A stretch of 64,000 nt of DNA from positions 3,286,001-3,350,000 of the forward strand of contig NZ_VFMO01000001.1 of assembly GCF_006715095.1 (NCBI RefSeq). The letters run 5' to 3'. A program made the translations under genes and the position numbers. The stretch comes from Yimella lutea. Lineage in GTDB: Bacteria > Actinomycetota > Actinomycetes > Actinomycetales > Dermatophilaceae. The first letter of the stretch is position 1, and each line of letters begins with the position of its first letter. Of the stretch, positions 35,583 to 48,755 are shown piece after piece. The notes under the pieces were generated by a model. It was not told the DNA's origin. It worked only from the letters and a program-made list of their open reading frames with translations, and ran no database searches.

Positions 35583-37248
35583 GAGTTGCACAGTTTTAGT
35601 GTGTGCCAAGAAGACGGAGGATCTGCTCGGCTTCGGGGGTGAGTTGTGGCTGGGCGGTGATGAGGTGTCCAGCGATGCTGACCTGCACTTCGCGTAGTGG
35701 CCTCAAGGTGGTGACGATGCGTTTGATGCTGAGCCCGGTTTCGTTCTGCAGGTAGCGGGCGACCGCGAGGGCAGCGAACACGATCGTGAGGTGGGCTTCG
35801 ATCGCGTCGCGGGTGTGGTGGAACATCGGCCGTGCTCGCAGGTCGGTTTTGGACATCCGGAAGGACTGCTCGACCCGCCACAAGTCGTGATAGTTCCCGA
35901 TGACCTCCGAGGCGGTCGCCAGGTCGACCGGGATGTTCGTGACGTACCCCTTCAACCCGACCAACCGCCGCGCCCGCGCCAGCGACGCCTCGTCCAAGGA
36001 TCGGGCGCCGTTGTCCGTCTTGACGAACCGAGTCTTGTGCGGGGCCCGCTCACCCTCCACAACGGCCATCGCCCGGTTCTCCTGCAACGTCAAGGTCCTG
36101 GCGTCTCGGGCCGCACGTTTGGCCGAGTACGCCCACACCGCCCGCCACGCAGTGGTGTGCACCGCTGGGTTCCACACCGGCTCGGACTTCAGCTTCACAT
36201 CATTGACGGCTCGCGCTGCGTGGGTGGCGGTGCGTGGGGTGATCGTGTCGATGATCTGCCCGTCGGTGAACGCGTCACCGTGCCACCGGAAGTGCGATTC
36301 CAAATCCTGCGGTGCTTTGGTGAGGCGGGACCCGACGATGAACCGCAACCCCGCCTCATCCAAGGCGTGGAGGTTGGTCGCGGACAGCATGCCCGCGTCG
36401 GCAACGATCGCGATATCGGCCAGGTTGTGCCGGTCAGCGAACTGCCGCACGATCGTGGCCGTCTCTGCCCGGTTGCCTTCGAAGCAGCCGATCTCCAACG
36501 GGAACCCGTGCCGGTCGACGAGTAGCCCGACGACGACTTGGGGGTCGACGCGGCGTTCTTTGGAGTAGCCGACCTTGCGTAGGTCGTCCTCGTGCTCGGC
36601 CTCGAAGTAGAGCGTGGTGACGTCGTACAGGCACAACGTCACATCACCAGCAGTCGCGGCATGCGCGAAACACTTGGTCGCGATCACGTCCCGGTATCCG
36701 CGGGTCGCGCAGCGTTTCATCGTCGCAGTGAAGGTGTTGCGGTGCGGTGCCTCGTATCCGAGTTCGGTCAGCACGCGCAGCGAGTCAACTTTGCTGGTCG
36801 GTTCCACCAGCCGCGCGAGCACCAACGAGAAGAACGCCTCGTCACCGATCTCGTTGAATCCCAACCGGTTCCATGCTGACCGGATCGCGTGGATCAGTAG
36901 TTGTGAGGCTTGTGCCTGCACCACGGGCGCCCCGCTAACCGGGCGTGCCCAGTCGAGGTCAAGCTCGTCTTGGCCCTCGTGCAACTTCGCGTGTGCGAGG
37001 TCCAGCAGCACGGCCAACTCGGCCTCGGTGTGCGCCGAGCCGAGGTGCTCGATCACGCGGTCGCGGCCGCCGGCGTACTCCGCGAGCTGAACCGCCGTGG
37101 CTCCCGAAGCCGTCTTCACCTTCCGCACGAACACCACGAACGAGACGCTACCGGCCCACCGTTAGTGTGTGGTTCACGAACCCGGCAACCCGCTGACCAG
37201 CACAAACACCGCGTCAGGTGCCATCAATCGGCATCACCTGTGCAAGTC
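35583..37248. mobile_element. IS1634-like insertion sequence
   Basis: Encodes one transposase (35596-37137, minus). Candidate terminal inverted repeats: GAGTTGCACAG at 35583-35593 and, on the minus strand, GACTTGCACAG at 37238-37248 (10 of 11 match). The left end cuts lysX. No target-site duplication is seen, which fits a deletion or recombination between copies rather than a simple insertion. About 1.67 kb by these ends, normal for the family. Exact ends are uncertain. Confidence 0.6.
35596..37137 (-). CDS. IS1634-family DDE transposase
   Basis: 513 aa. Family features: LCLYDVTTLYFEAEHEDDLRK with the first catalytic Asp, the GLLVDRHGFPLEIGCFEGN segment, the second Asp in VADAGMLSATN, and the Glu in NYHDLWRVEQSFRMSK, where Tyr, Glu and Lys keep the YREK spacing. 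No internal stops or frameshifts, so it may be active. Its stop codon lies three bases inside the left inverted repeat. Belongs to the IS between lysX and the rRNA operon. Confidence 0.9.
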   Translation of the reverse strand: MVFVRKVKTASGATAVQLAEYAGGRDRVIEHLGSAHTEAELAVLLDLAHAKLHEGQDELDLDWARPVSGAPVVQAQASQLLIHAIRSAWNRLGFNEIGDEAFFSLVLARLVEPTSKVDSLRVLTELGYEAPHRNTFTATMKRCATRGYRDVIATKCFAHAATAGDVTLCLYDVTTLYFEAEHEDDLRKVGYSKERRVDPQVVVGLLVDRHGFPLEIGCFEGNRAETATIVRQFADRHNLADIAIVADAGMLSATNLHALDEAGLRFIVGSRLTKAPQDLESHFRWHGDAFTDGQIIDTITPRTATHAARAVNDVKLKSEPVWNPAVHTTAWRAVWAYSAKRAARDARTLTLQENRAMAVVEGERAPHKTRFVKTDNGARSLDEASLARARRLVGLKGYVTNIPVDLATASEVIGNYHDLWRVEQSFRMSKTDLRARPMFHHTRDAIEAHLTIVFAALAVARYLQNETGLSIKRIVTTLRPLREVQVSIAGHLITAQPQLTPEAEQILRLLGTH

Positions 37249-37450
37249 AGGTCTTGGGACGCACCGATCCGGCGGATCCGCCATACGAATTGATCGAGCC
37301 CTTGAACACCCTGCTGACGCTCACCCAGCGGCCTCCGCATTCTGCTTCTCGCACCCTCATTCCCGAGGCCCGATATCCATCTTGCAGGACGCCGGTGCGA
37401 TCCGCGTTCTTGGGGCGAAAAATGAACGCCAGAACCAGCCGAGGAATGCA
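37249..37450. other. Short non-coding stretch between the IS and the rRNA terminator
   Basis: No gene or lysX sequence is recognised on either strand. The small open frames here on both strands have no recognisable motif or ribosome-binding site. It is where the missing half of lysX would be expected after a simple insertion, and it is absent. Confidence 0.5.
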
Positions 37451-37480
37451 CAAAGGGCCGCCCCTGAGGGCGGCCCTTTG
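37451..37480 (-). terminator. rRNA operon terminator
   Basis: CAAAGGGCCGCCC (37451-37463) and its complement at 37468-37480, loop CTGA. It lies 15 bases beyond the 3' end of the 5S gene on the minus strand. Confidence 0.8.
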
Positions 37481-37495
37481 CCTTTAAAAAGAAGT

Positions 37496-37612
37496 CCGGC
37501 GGTGTCCTACTCTCCCACACCCTACCGAGTGCAGTACCATCGGCGCTGAAGGGCTTAGCTTCCGGGTTCGGAATGTGACCGGGCGTTTCCCACTTCGCTA
37601 TGACCGCCGTAA
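37496..37612 (-). rRNA. rrf: 5S ribosomal RNA
   Basis: About 117 nt. Recognised by the sense sequence TTACGGCGGTCATAGC at the 5' end, the conserved AAACGCCCGGTCACATTCCG, the CCGAACCCGGAAGCTAAG loop and GGGAGAGTAGG near the 3' end. Last gene of the rRNA operon, followed by the terminator. Confidence 0.92.
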
Positions 37613-37719
37613 CACTATGAAACTATGACGCCAACAGGTTTGTTGCGTGTTGTTTCAGATATCGCATAGTGGACGCTAAAGCATGAACTGCAGGAACCCT
37701 TTGTTGTGAAGGGTTTGAG

Positions 37720-42788
<5,069 letters not shown>

Positions 42789-43226
42789 AAAAACAGAAAA
42801 ACCATCCTGGCCGAAATTGATCAAGAGCATCCAAAAAAATGCTACTGAGTACAATCTCAACCAAACAAACATTTGGCATCAATCACTCGACACGCTGTTG
42901 AGTTCTCAAGAAACGATCAGGCATCGTCGAAAATACGATGAGGCATCTTCTCCGAGCTGATTTTCTGGCTCCCCCGACTCTTGGGCGTCAGATCCGTGGA
43001 TCCTCGCGCGCTTGGCTCCGGAAGGAGTGACCAGTTTAGCTCCGCTCCAGGCGAGAGTCAAGCCGGCCTGCCAGCCTGCGGCGCGGCCCCACCTTCCGGT
43101 GTTTCCGCCTCCCTGTCGGGCTGACGTGGTAAACACTAGGTGACCATCGCGGAAACTTCCAAATCCGCAGGTCAGAGGCTGTTTTCGCTTGATCGCGCCT
43201 GGGCGCACACCGACGAAACCAGCACG
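42789..43226 (-). other. rRNA operon leader and promoter region
   Basis: No protein gene. Contains, on the minus strand, the promoter at 43033-43061, a leader of roughly 240 bases, and a TTGAGAACTCAACAGC element (42895-42910) of the kind found in rRNA antitermination/processing leaders. The part above 43062 is the gap to the end of cbs. Confidence 0.6.
43033..43061 (-). promoter_or_regulatory. Promoter of the rRNA operon
   Basis: On the minus strand TTGACT (43061-43056), a 17-base spacer and TAAACT (43038-43033), a near-consensus housekeeping promoter. About 245 bases upstream of the 16S 5' end. Confidence 0.8.
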
Positions 43227-44603
43227 TCAGTCGGCCAGGATGCCCAGCAGATCCGCACGGGTCAGCACGCCGATCGGTTTACCGCCGTCCACGACCATCA
43301 GGGCGTCGTTCTCGGCCAGCTGTGCGCGCATGTGCTCGACCGGTTCGCCAGCACCGACCAACGCAAGCGCCGGCTCCATGTGTTTCTCGACGGAGTCGGC
43401 GAGATGGGCCTTGCCGGCGTAGATCGCATCCAGCAGTACACGCTCGCTCACGGCGCCGGCGACGTCTCCGGCCATAATGGGCGGCTCGGCGTTCACGACC
43501 GGCATTTGCGAGACGCCGTACTCGCGCAGGATCTCGATGGCGTCCCGCACGGTCTCGTTCGGGTGGGTGTGGACGAGCGCAGGCATGTCGCCGCTCTTGG
43601 CCGCAAGCACATCGCCGGCGGTGCGGCTCTCCTGCCCCCGCATGAAACCGTACGAGGACATCCAGTTGTCGTCGAAGATCTTCGACATGTATCCCCGCCC
43701 GGAGTCGGGAAGCAGGACGACCACGACCGCGTCGGAGGGCAAGTCCTTCGCGTGACGCAACGCGGCCACGACGGCCATGCCGCAAGACCCGCCGACCAGC
43801 AGGCCCTCCTCCAGGGCCAACCGGCGCGTCATCTCGAAGGATTCGGCGTCGCTCACGGCGATCACGTCGTCGACCACCTTCGGGTCGTAGGCACGCGGCC
43901 ACATGTCCTCACCCACGCCCTCCACCAGATACGGCCGTCCGGTGCCCCCGGAGTACACCGAGCCCTCGGGGTCCGCGCCGATGATCCGGACCCGTCCGCC
44001 TTCCCGAGCGGCGGAGATCTCACTCAGGTAGCGGCCGGTGCCGGTGATCGTGCCTCCGGTGCCGATGCCGGCGACGAAGGAGGTGATCCTGCCGTCGGTG
44101 TCGTTCCAGATCTCCGGGCCGGTCGTCTCGTAGTGCGACGCGGGCCCGTTCAGGTTGGAGTACTGATCCGGCTTCCAACCGCCCTCGGTCTCCTGGGCGA
44201 TGCGGTCGGACACGCTGTAGTAGGAGTCCGGGTGCTCAGGCGCCACTGACGTGGGGGTGACGATGACCTGCGCCCCGTAGGCGCGCAGCACCTTGCGCTT
44301 GTCCTCGCTGACCTTGTCCGGGCAGACGAAGATGCACTTGTAGCCCTTGCGCTGGGCGACGAGGGCCAGACCGACCCCCGTGTTGCCTGAGGTGGGCTCG
44401 ACGATGGTGCCACCCGGCTGCAACTCTCCCGACGCCTCGGCAGCCTCGATCATCTTGAGCGCGATGCGGTCCTTCACCGACCCGCCCGGGTTCATGTACT
44501 CGACCTTGGCCAGCACCGTGCACGCGATGCCGTCCGTGACGCTGTTGAGCTTGACCAGGGGTGTGCCGCCGACGAGGTCCACGATGTGCTCCGCATACTT
44601 CAT
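43227..44603 (-). CDS. cbs: Cystathionine beta-synthase
   Basis: 458-aa PLP enzyme joining serine and homocysteine. The catalytic domain (about 1-320) has the PLP lysine in EYMNPGGSVKDRIAL, the EPTSGNTGVGLA loop and GIGTGGTITGTGRYL; two CBS domains form the C-terminus (AALVHTHPNETVRDAIEIL and SVEKHMEPALALV). With the gamma-synthase/lyase at 17506-18663 it could convert homocysteine to cysteine. Full length. Divergent from the SGNH hydrolase; no clear ribosome-binding site before the ATG. Confidence 0.94.
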   Translation of the reverse strand: MKYAEHIVDLVGGTPLVKLNSVTDGIACTVLAKVEYMNPGGSVKDRIALKMIEAAEASGELQPGGTIVEPTSGNTGVGLALVAQRKGYKCIFVCPDKVSEDKRKVLRAYGAQVIVTPTSVAPEHPDSYYSVSDRIAQETEGGWKPDQYSNLNGPASHYETTGPEIWNDTDGRITSFVAGIGTGGTITGTGRYLSEISAAREGGRVRIIGADPEGSVYSGGTGRPYLVEGVGEDMWPRAYDPKVVDDVIAVSDAESFEMTRRLALEEGLLVGGSCGMAVVAALRHAKDLPSDAVVVVLLPDSGRGYMSKIFDDNWMSSYGFMRGQESRTAGDVLAAKSGDMPALVHTHPNETVRDAIEILREYGVSQMPVVNAEPPIMAGDVAGAVSERVLLDAIYAGKAHLADSVEKHMEPALALVGAGEPVEHMRAQLAENDALMVVDGGKPIGVLTRADLLGILAD

Positions 44604-44749
44604 GCCGGGAATGTCTCACATCGTGGTCGGAATACGAAGTAGCGGTCACGTCGCCCGGCTGCGGGAGGTTGACCTGTGAGCACGCGTCCGGGGACCCGTG
44701 GTGAGAGGATCCACCGAAAGCGAAGCAACCGAATCGAACGGGGTGAGGC

Positions 44750-45820
44750 ATGACCGGGGCACGCAAGATCGCTTCCACTGCGGCGTACGCAGGATCGATC
44801 GGGGCCGCCGGCCTGGCAGGTGTCGGTCTTGGCGCGTACGGGCTGCTGCGGATCGAGGCGATGATCGCCCGTCGGGTCGTCGGCCAGCCCTTCGAAGGAG
44901 CGCCGGAGGACTCCGGCACCTACGGGCACGCACCCGGCGCGCCGGTCGAGTTGCTCGTCGTCGGCGACTCCACCGCCAAAGGGATGGGTGCCGACCGGTC
45001 GACCCAGACCGTCGGTGCGATCGTCGCCACCGCGGTTGCCGCCATTGCGGGACGTCCGGTGCACTTGACCAACGTCGCGTCCGTCGGAGCGATCTCGACC
45101 GACCTCGGCGCCCAGGTGGAGCGCGCCCTCGAACTCGTCGACCGACCGCACGTCGCGCTGATCATGATCGGCGCGAACGACGTCACGCGCAGTGTCCAGC
45201 GCGCCACCTCGATACGCCACCTCGCCGCGGCCGTCGCAGCCTTGCGCGCGGTCGGGTGCGAGGTCGTCGTCGGCACCTGTCCCGACCTCGGAGTGATCGA
45301 ACCCGTCCCCCAACCGTTGCGTTTCCTGACCCGCAAGTGGTCGCGTGACCTCGCCGCAGCCCAGACCGTCGCGGTCGTCGAGCACGGCGGCCGCACGGTG
45401 TCCCTCGGCGACCTGCTCGGTCACGAGTTCGAGCAGACGCCGTCGGTGATGTTCAGCAAGGACCGCTTCCATCCCTCCGCAGCCGGCTACGCGCGCGCGG
45501 CATCGGCGTTGATCCCCTCCGTGTTGGACGCGCTCGGCCAGGCCTCGACCGACACCGGCCGTGCGCCCGATCGCCGCCGCGGAGAGAGCATCGGTCCGGT
45601 CTCCGTCGCGGCGATGCGAGCCGTGCGAGATCCGGGAACCGAGGTCAGCGCCACCGCGATCGGCGGACAGGAGTCGGGCCACCGCGGACGCTGGGCGGTG
45701 CTGTTGCGACGCCACCATGAACCGCTTCCGGCCGCCGTCGAACCGCCTGCGCCGGACGCATCCGTGACCGGGATGAGCGACCACGAGACGCCCGTCACAT
45801 CGGACGTTACCGAGTCGTAG
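44750..45820 (+). CDS. SGNH/GDSL-family hydrolase
   Basis: 356 aa. N-terminal hydrophobic segment (about 8-33) that may anchor it. Catalytic block I LLVVGDSTAKGMGADR (Ser), block III IMIGANDVT and block V SKDRFHPSAAGY (Asp and His) are all present within about residues 65-250, so the hydrolase is intact. The last 100 residues are disordered-looking, rich in Arg, Pro and Thr. Substrate (ester or lipid) unknown. GGGGTGAGGC is close to the ATG. Confidence 0.85.
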   Translation: MTGARKIASTAAYAGSIGAAGLAGVGLGAYGLLRIEAMIARRVVGQPFEGAPEDSGTYGHAPGAPVELLVVGDSTAKGMGADRSTQTVGAIVATAVAAIAGRPVHLTNVASVGAISTDLGAQVERALELVDRPHVALIMIGANDVTRSVQRATSIRHLAAAVAALRAVGCEVVVGTCPDLGVIEPVPQPLRFLTRKWSRDLAAAQTVAVVEHGGRTVSLGDLLGHEFEQTPSVMFSKDRFHPSAAGYARAASALIPSVLDALGQASTDTGRAPDRRRGESIGPVSVAAMRAVRDPGTEVSATAIGGQESGHRGRWAVLLRRHHEPLPAAVEPPAPDASVTGMSDHETPVTSDVTES

Positions 45821-45889
45821 ACTCGGAGGAAGCCCCGGCACCACCGCGCCGCCCGCGCGTGCCGTGAACCCACCGACATCGGAGGACCC

Positions 45890-47113
45890 ATGCCCGAAGC
45901 AGTCATCGTCTCGACCGCCCGCACGCCGATCGGTCGCGCATTCAAGGGTTCGTTGAAGGACGTCCGCCCGGACGACCTCGCGACCCAGGTCGTCCAGGCC
46001 GCACTGGCCAAGGTGCCGAATCTCGACCCGACGTTAATAGACGACCTCTACCTCGGTTGCGCCGAGCCCTGGGGCGAGCACGGCAACAACATGGCACGCG
46101 TCGTCGCGGTGCTGGCCGGCCTCGACACCGTTCCCGGTGCGACCGTCAACCGCTTCTGCTCCTCATCGGTGCAGACCACACGCATGGCGTACCACGCGAT
46201 CAAGGCCGGAGAAGGTGACATCTTCGTCTCGGCGGGCGTCGAGTGCGTGAGCCGTTACCTCGACTTCTCCAGCGCCGGTTCGTCGCGCGAGGACATCCAG
46301 AACTCCAAGTTCAAGGACTCCGTGGCTCGCACGGCGAAGATCGCAGCCGAGAACACCCCCTGGACCGACCCGCGCGACGAGGGCATGCTGCCCGACGTCT
46401 ACATCGCGATGGGCCAGACCGCCGAGAACGTCGCGACCTCCCGCGGCATCAGCCGCGAGCGGCAGGACGAGTGGGGCGTCTCGAGCCAGAACCGTGCAGA
46501 GCAGGCCATCAAGGACGGCTTCTTCGAGCGCGAGATCGCGCCGGTGACCCTGGCTGACGGCACTGTCGTCTCCACCGACGACGGTCCACGTGCCGGCGTC
46601 ACCCTGGAGAAGGTCTCGAGCCTGCAGCCGGTGTTCCGGGAGAACGGCACCGTCACCGCAGGTAACTGCTGCCCGCTGAACGACGGCGCCGCAGCGGTCG
46701 TCGTCATGAGCGACACCAAGGCCAAGGAACTGGGTCTGACGCCGCTCGCTCGCGTCATCTCCACCGGCGTCTCGGGCCTCTCCCCCGAGATCATGGGCCT
46801 CGGCCCGGTCGAGGCGTCCAAGCAGGCGCTGAAGCGCGCCGGTATGACGATCGGCGACATGGACCTCTACGAGATCAACGAGGCGTTCGCCGCTCAGGTG
46901 CTGCCCTCGGCCGACGACCTAGGCATGGATTTCGACAAGCTGAACAAGTTCGGTGGCGCGATCGCCCTCGGCCACCCGTTCGGCTCCACCGGCGCCCGCA
47001 TCACGACGACGCTGCTCAACGGCCTGCAGACCGTCGACGGCACCTACGGTCTGGAGACCATGTGTGTCGGTGGCGGCCAGGGCATGGCGATCATCTACGA
47101 GCGTCTGTCCTGA
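45890..47113 (+). CDS. Acetyl-CoA C-acyltransferase (thiolase)
   Basis: 407 aa. Thiolase with the acylation cysteine in VNRFCSSSVQT (about Cys89), the GGA(F)-like NCCPLNDGAAAVVVMS, NEAFAAQVLPSADDLG and the C-terminal GGAIALGHPFGSTGARI and CVGGGQGMAIIYE with the second catalytic cysteine. Could act in beta-oxidation or acetoacetyl-CoA formation. GGAGG precedes the ATG by about six bases. Followed by a small ORF and a terminator. Confidence 0.93.
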   Translation: MPEAVIVSTARTPIGRAFKGSLKDVRPDDLATQVVQAALAKVPNLDPTLIDDLYLGCAEPWGEHGNNMARVVAVLAGLDTVPGATVNRFCSSSVQTTRMAYHAIKAGEGDIFVSAGVECVSRYLDFSSAGSSREDIQNSKFKDSVARTAKIAAENTPWTDPRDEGMLPDVYIAMGQTAENVATSRGISRERQDEWGVSSQNRAEQAIKDGFFEREIAPVTLADGTVVSTDDGPRAGVTLEKVSSLQPVFRENGTVTAGNCCPLNDGAAAVVVMSDTKAKELGLTPLARVISTGVSGLSPEIMGLGPVEASKQALKRAGMTIGDMDLYEINEAFAAQVLPSADDLGMDFDKLNKFGGAIALGHPFGSTGARITTTLLNGLQTVDGTYGLETMCVGGGQGMAIIYERLS

Positions 47114-47154
47114 TCGACCCCAGACCCGAGGCGGTACGCCTCGAACTCGGACGC

Positions 47155-47388
47155 GTGGTCCGACGGTGGCAACAGCTGCCGTTGGACCGCGCGTCCGCGC
47201 TGTGTCCGCGGGTTCGTGCGTCGGCACGTGCGTTGTTCGACCTCAGCGGCCCGACCGACGACTTCGCGGAGCTGGGACCGGTCGCGACCATGGACCAGTT
47301 GAAGGTCGCGGCGTACGACGCGTCCGCGTCCGGGCACGGCGACGCGGCGGCGCAGGAACTCCTCCGACTGCGTCACGTCATTGGCTGA
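47155..47388 (+). CDS. Small protein downstream of the thiolase, unknown function
   Basis: 77 aa from a GTG at 47155. The frame is open upstream through the thiolase end with IDPRPEAVRLELGR, which also looks coding, so the true start may be earlier. Sequence is Arg- and Ala-rich with no motif I recognise. It ends 11 bases before a terminator. The composition fits a real gene, but this is weak. Confidence 0.45.
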   Translation: MVRRWQQLPLDRASALCPRVRASARALFDLSGPTDDFAELGPVATMDQLKVAAYDASASGHGDAAAQELLRLRHVIG

Positions 47389-47399
47389 ACGCACCGACG

Positions 47400-47434
47400 A
47401 AGAAGGCCCGCACCAAAATGGTGCGGGCCTTCTT
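47400..47434. terminator. Bidirectional terminator between the thiolase unit and the BI-1 gene
   Basis: AAGAAGGCCCGCACC (47400-47414) with its perfect complement at 47420-47434, loop AAAAT. On both strands the stem ends in a short T-rich or A-rich flank. Confidence 0.85.
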
Positions 47435-47447
47435 GATGCGGTGGTGA

Positions 47448-48374
47448 TCAGTCGCGGCTGATCGCGAGCAGCCGCAGCAACTCCAGGTAGAGCCACGCGA
47501 TCGACACGATCAGACCGTGAGCCAGCAGCCACGAGGTCTTCTCCGGCACACCGGCATTGGCGGCATACTGGATCGTGTCGAAGGCGATCGCCAGCGAGTA
47601 CGACGCAAGGGCGACAGCGAGCAGGCACAGGATCATGCCGAAGGTGCCCATGCTGAAGAACCCGAACTGGTCGAGGACACCGGTGAACTGCAGCACCAGG
47701 TTGACCATGGCGAACAGGAAGTAGCCGAGCGCGGCGAAGGCGAAGATCCTGCGGGTGCGGTCGTTGACCTTGATCAGGCCGAACTTCCAGCCGGCGAACA
47801 TGCCGGCGAACACGCACAGGGTCGCCAGCACCGCCTGCGGGACGACGCCGTCGAACATCGTGTTGAAGAACTGGCTGATCGCACCGAGGAAAGCGCCTTC
47901 GATGACCGCGTAGGCCACGATCAGGGGCACCGAGATCGTCTTCTTGAAACTGATCACGAAGCCCAGGACGATGCCGGCGATCATGCCGCCCATCCAGATC
48001 GCCATGCCGGCCGGACGGTTGTTGGCCGTGACCATCCAACCCGCACCGGCGCTGATCAGCAGCAGACCGAACAGGCCGAGCGACTTGGCGACGACGTCGT
48101 CGAGCGTCATCCGCCGACCGGTGGCCTCCGGTGCCATCGGCGCTCCGAACTCAGGGCTGCCGTAGCCGGGAGCCTGCGGTTGCTGCATCGCGTTCGGGTT
48201 CATCTGGCCGTACTGGCCCGGCGTTCCGTAAGCCTGCTGGCTGTTCTGCGGACCCGCATAGGGGTCGCCCTGGCCGTACTGTCCGTACTGCGGCTGCTGG
48301 CGGTTGCCGAAACCGGCATACTCACCGCGCTGCATGTCTTTCTCGAACCGGTCGAACACCGGGTTGGTTGCCAT
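47448..48374 (-). CDS. Bax inhibitor-1 / YccA family membrane protein
   Basis: 308 aa. A cytoplasmic N-terminal tail of about 85 residues is rich in Gln, Gly, Tyr and Pro (QYGQYGQGD type), then seven membrane helices with the BI-1 features LGLFGLLLISAGAG and, near the end, SIAWLYLELLRLLA. Proteins of this family are proton- or calcium-linked channels in other bacteria; here the role is unknown. The ATG at 48374 has GGAGGAG upstream. Confidence 0.87.
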   Translation of the reverse strand: MATNPVFDRFEKDMQRGEYAGFGNRQQPQYGQYGQGDPYAGPQNSQQAYGTPGQYGQMNPNAMQQPQAPGYGSPEFGAPMAPEATGRRMTLDDVVAKSLGLFGLLLISAGAGWMVTANNRPAGMAIWMGGMIAGIVLGFVISFKKTISVPLIVAYAVIEGAFLGAISQFFNTMFDGVVPQAVLATLCVFAGMFAGWKFGLIKVNDRTRRIFAFAALGYFLFAMVNLVLQFTGVLDQFGFFSMGTFGMILCLLAVALASYSLAIAFDTIQYAANAGVPEKTSWLLAHGLIVSIAWLYLELLRLLAISRD

Positions 48375-48502
48375 CGCTCTCCTCCGTCGACGATCGCGTC
48401 CCACGGGGTGTGGGCTCAGTCCTCTACACAAGTAAAGCGTTCGGATGGGCGAAATCATCCCCACGCACACCGCGATTGTGGATCGTGACCGCCTCGAGAC
48501 AG

Positions 48503-48575
48503 TGCCCCCGACGGGACTCGAACCCGCACTGAAGCGCTTTTAAGGCGCCTGCCTCTGCCATTGGGCTACGGGGGC
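48503..48575 (-). tRNA. tRNA with UAA anticodon (Leu by anticodon) but short variable loop
   Basis: 73 nt, sense 5' GCCCCCGTAGCCCAATGG. Acceptor GCCCCCG pairs with CGGGGGC, discriminator A. Anticodon stem GGCGC/GCGCT with loop CTTAAAA gives anticodon UAA, reading the leucine codon UUA. T arm GCGGG-TTCGAGT-CCCGT. D stem GCC/GGC with a 10-base loop. The variable loop is only TCAGT, whereas leucine tRNAs are normally class II with a long variable arm. CCA is not encoded. The cloverleaf is intact; identity is uncertain. Confidence 0.8.
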
Positions 48576-48755
48576 AGACACAGATTAGACGGTCAGTGCG
48601 AGCTGCCCTGCCATGCCAGTGGTGGCACCTGGATGACCACACGGCCAGGCTCGCGCAGGCGGGGCGTCTGGTGGTTCCCGCGAGGAACGAGCTCCGACCA
48701 CGACCGGCGCAGGAGCCGGTAGAAAACATCCCGGTTCGAGTCCGGTCGGGGACAC
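48576..48755. other. Gap between the tRNA and ppx containing a tRNA-like 3' fragment
   Basis: No gene. Near its right end, 48730-48754 on the plus strand matches the last 25 bases of the neighbouring tRNA at 21 positions in opposite orientation, including TTCGAGTCC. The upstream sequence does not fold into the rest of a tRNA. Confidence 0.5.
48730..48754 (+). repeat. Inverted partial copy of the tRNA 3' end
   Basis: T arm and 3' acceptor strand only: CCGG-TTCGAGT-CCGG then CGGGGAC and A. A weakly pairing GTTCCCG exists at 48674-48680, but D and anticodon arms do not form. Could be a scar of integration at a tRNA gene or a decayed second tRNA. Abuts the ppx stop codon. Confidence 0.45.

Noticed and set aside
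35596..37171. Direct repeat TTAGTGTGTG at both sides of the transposase as IS ends
   Set aside because: It is direct, not inverted, and one copy contains the transposase stop codon; the inverted TTGCACAG pair is a better end.
48674..48754. Full second tRNA on the plus strand
   Set aside because: Only the T arm and 3' strand fold; the D and anticodon arms are missing, so it is reported as a fragment.
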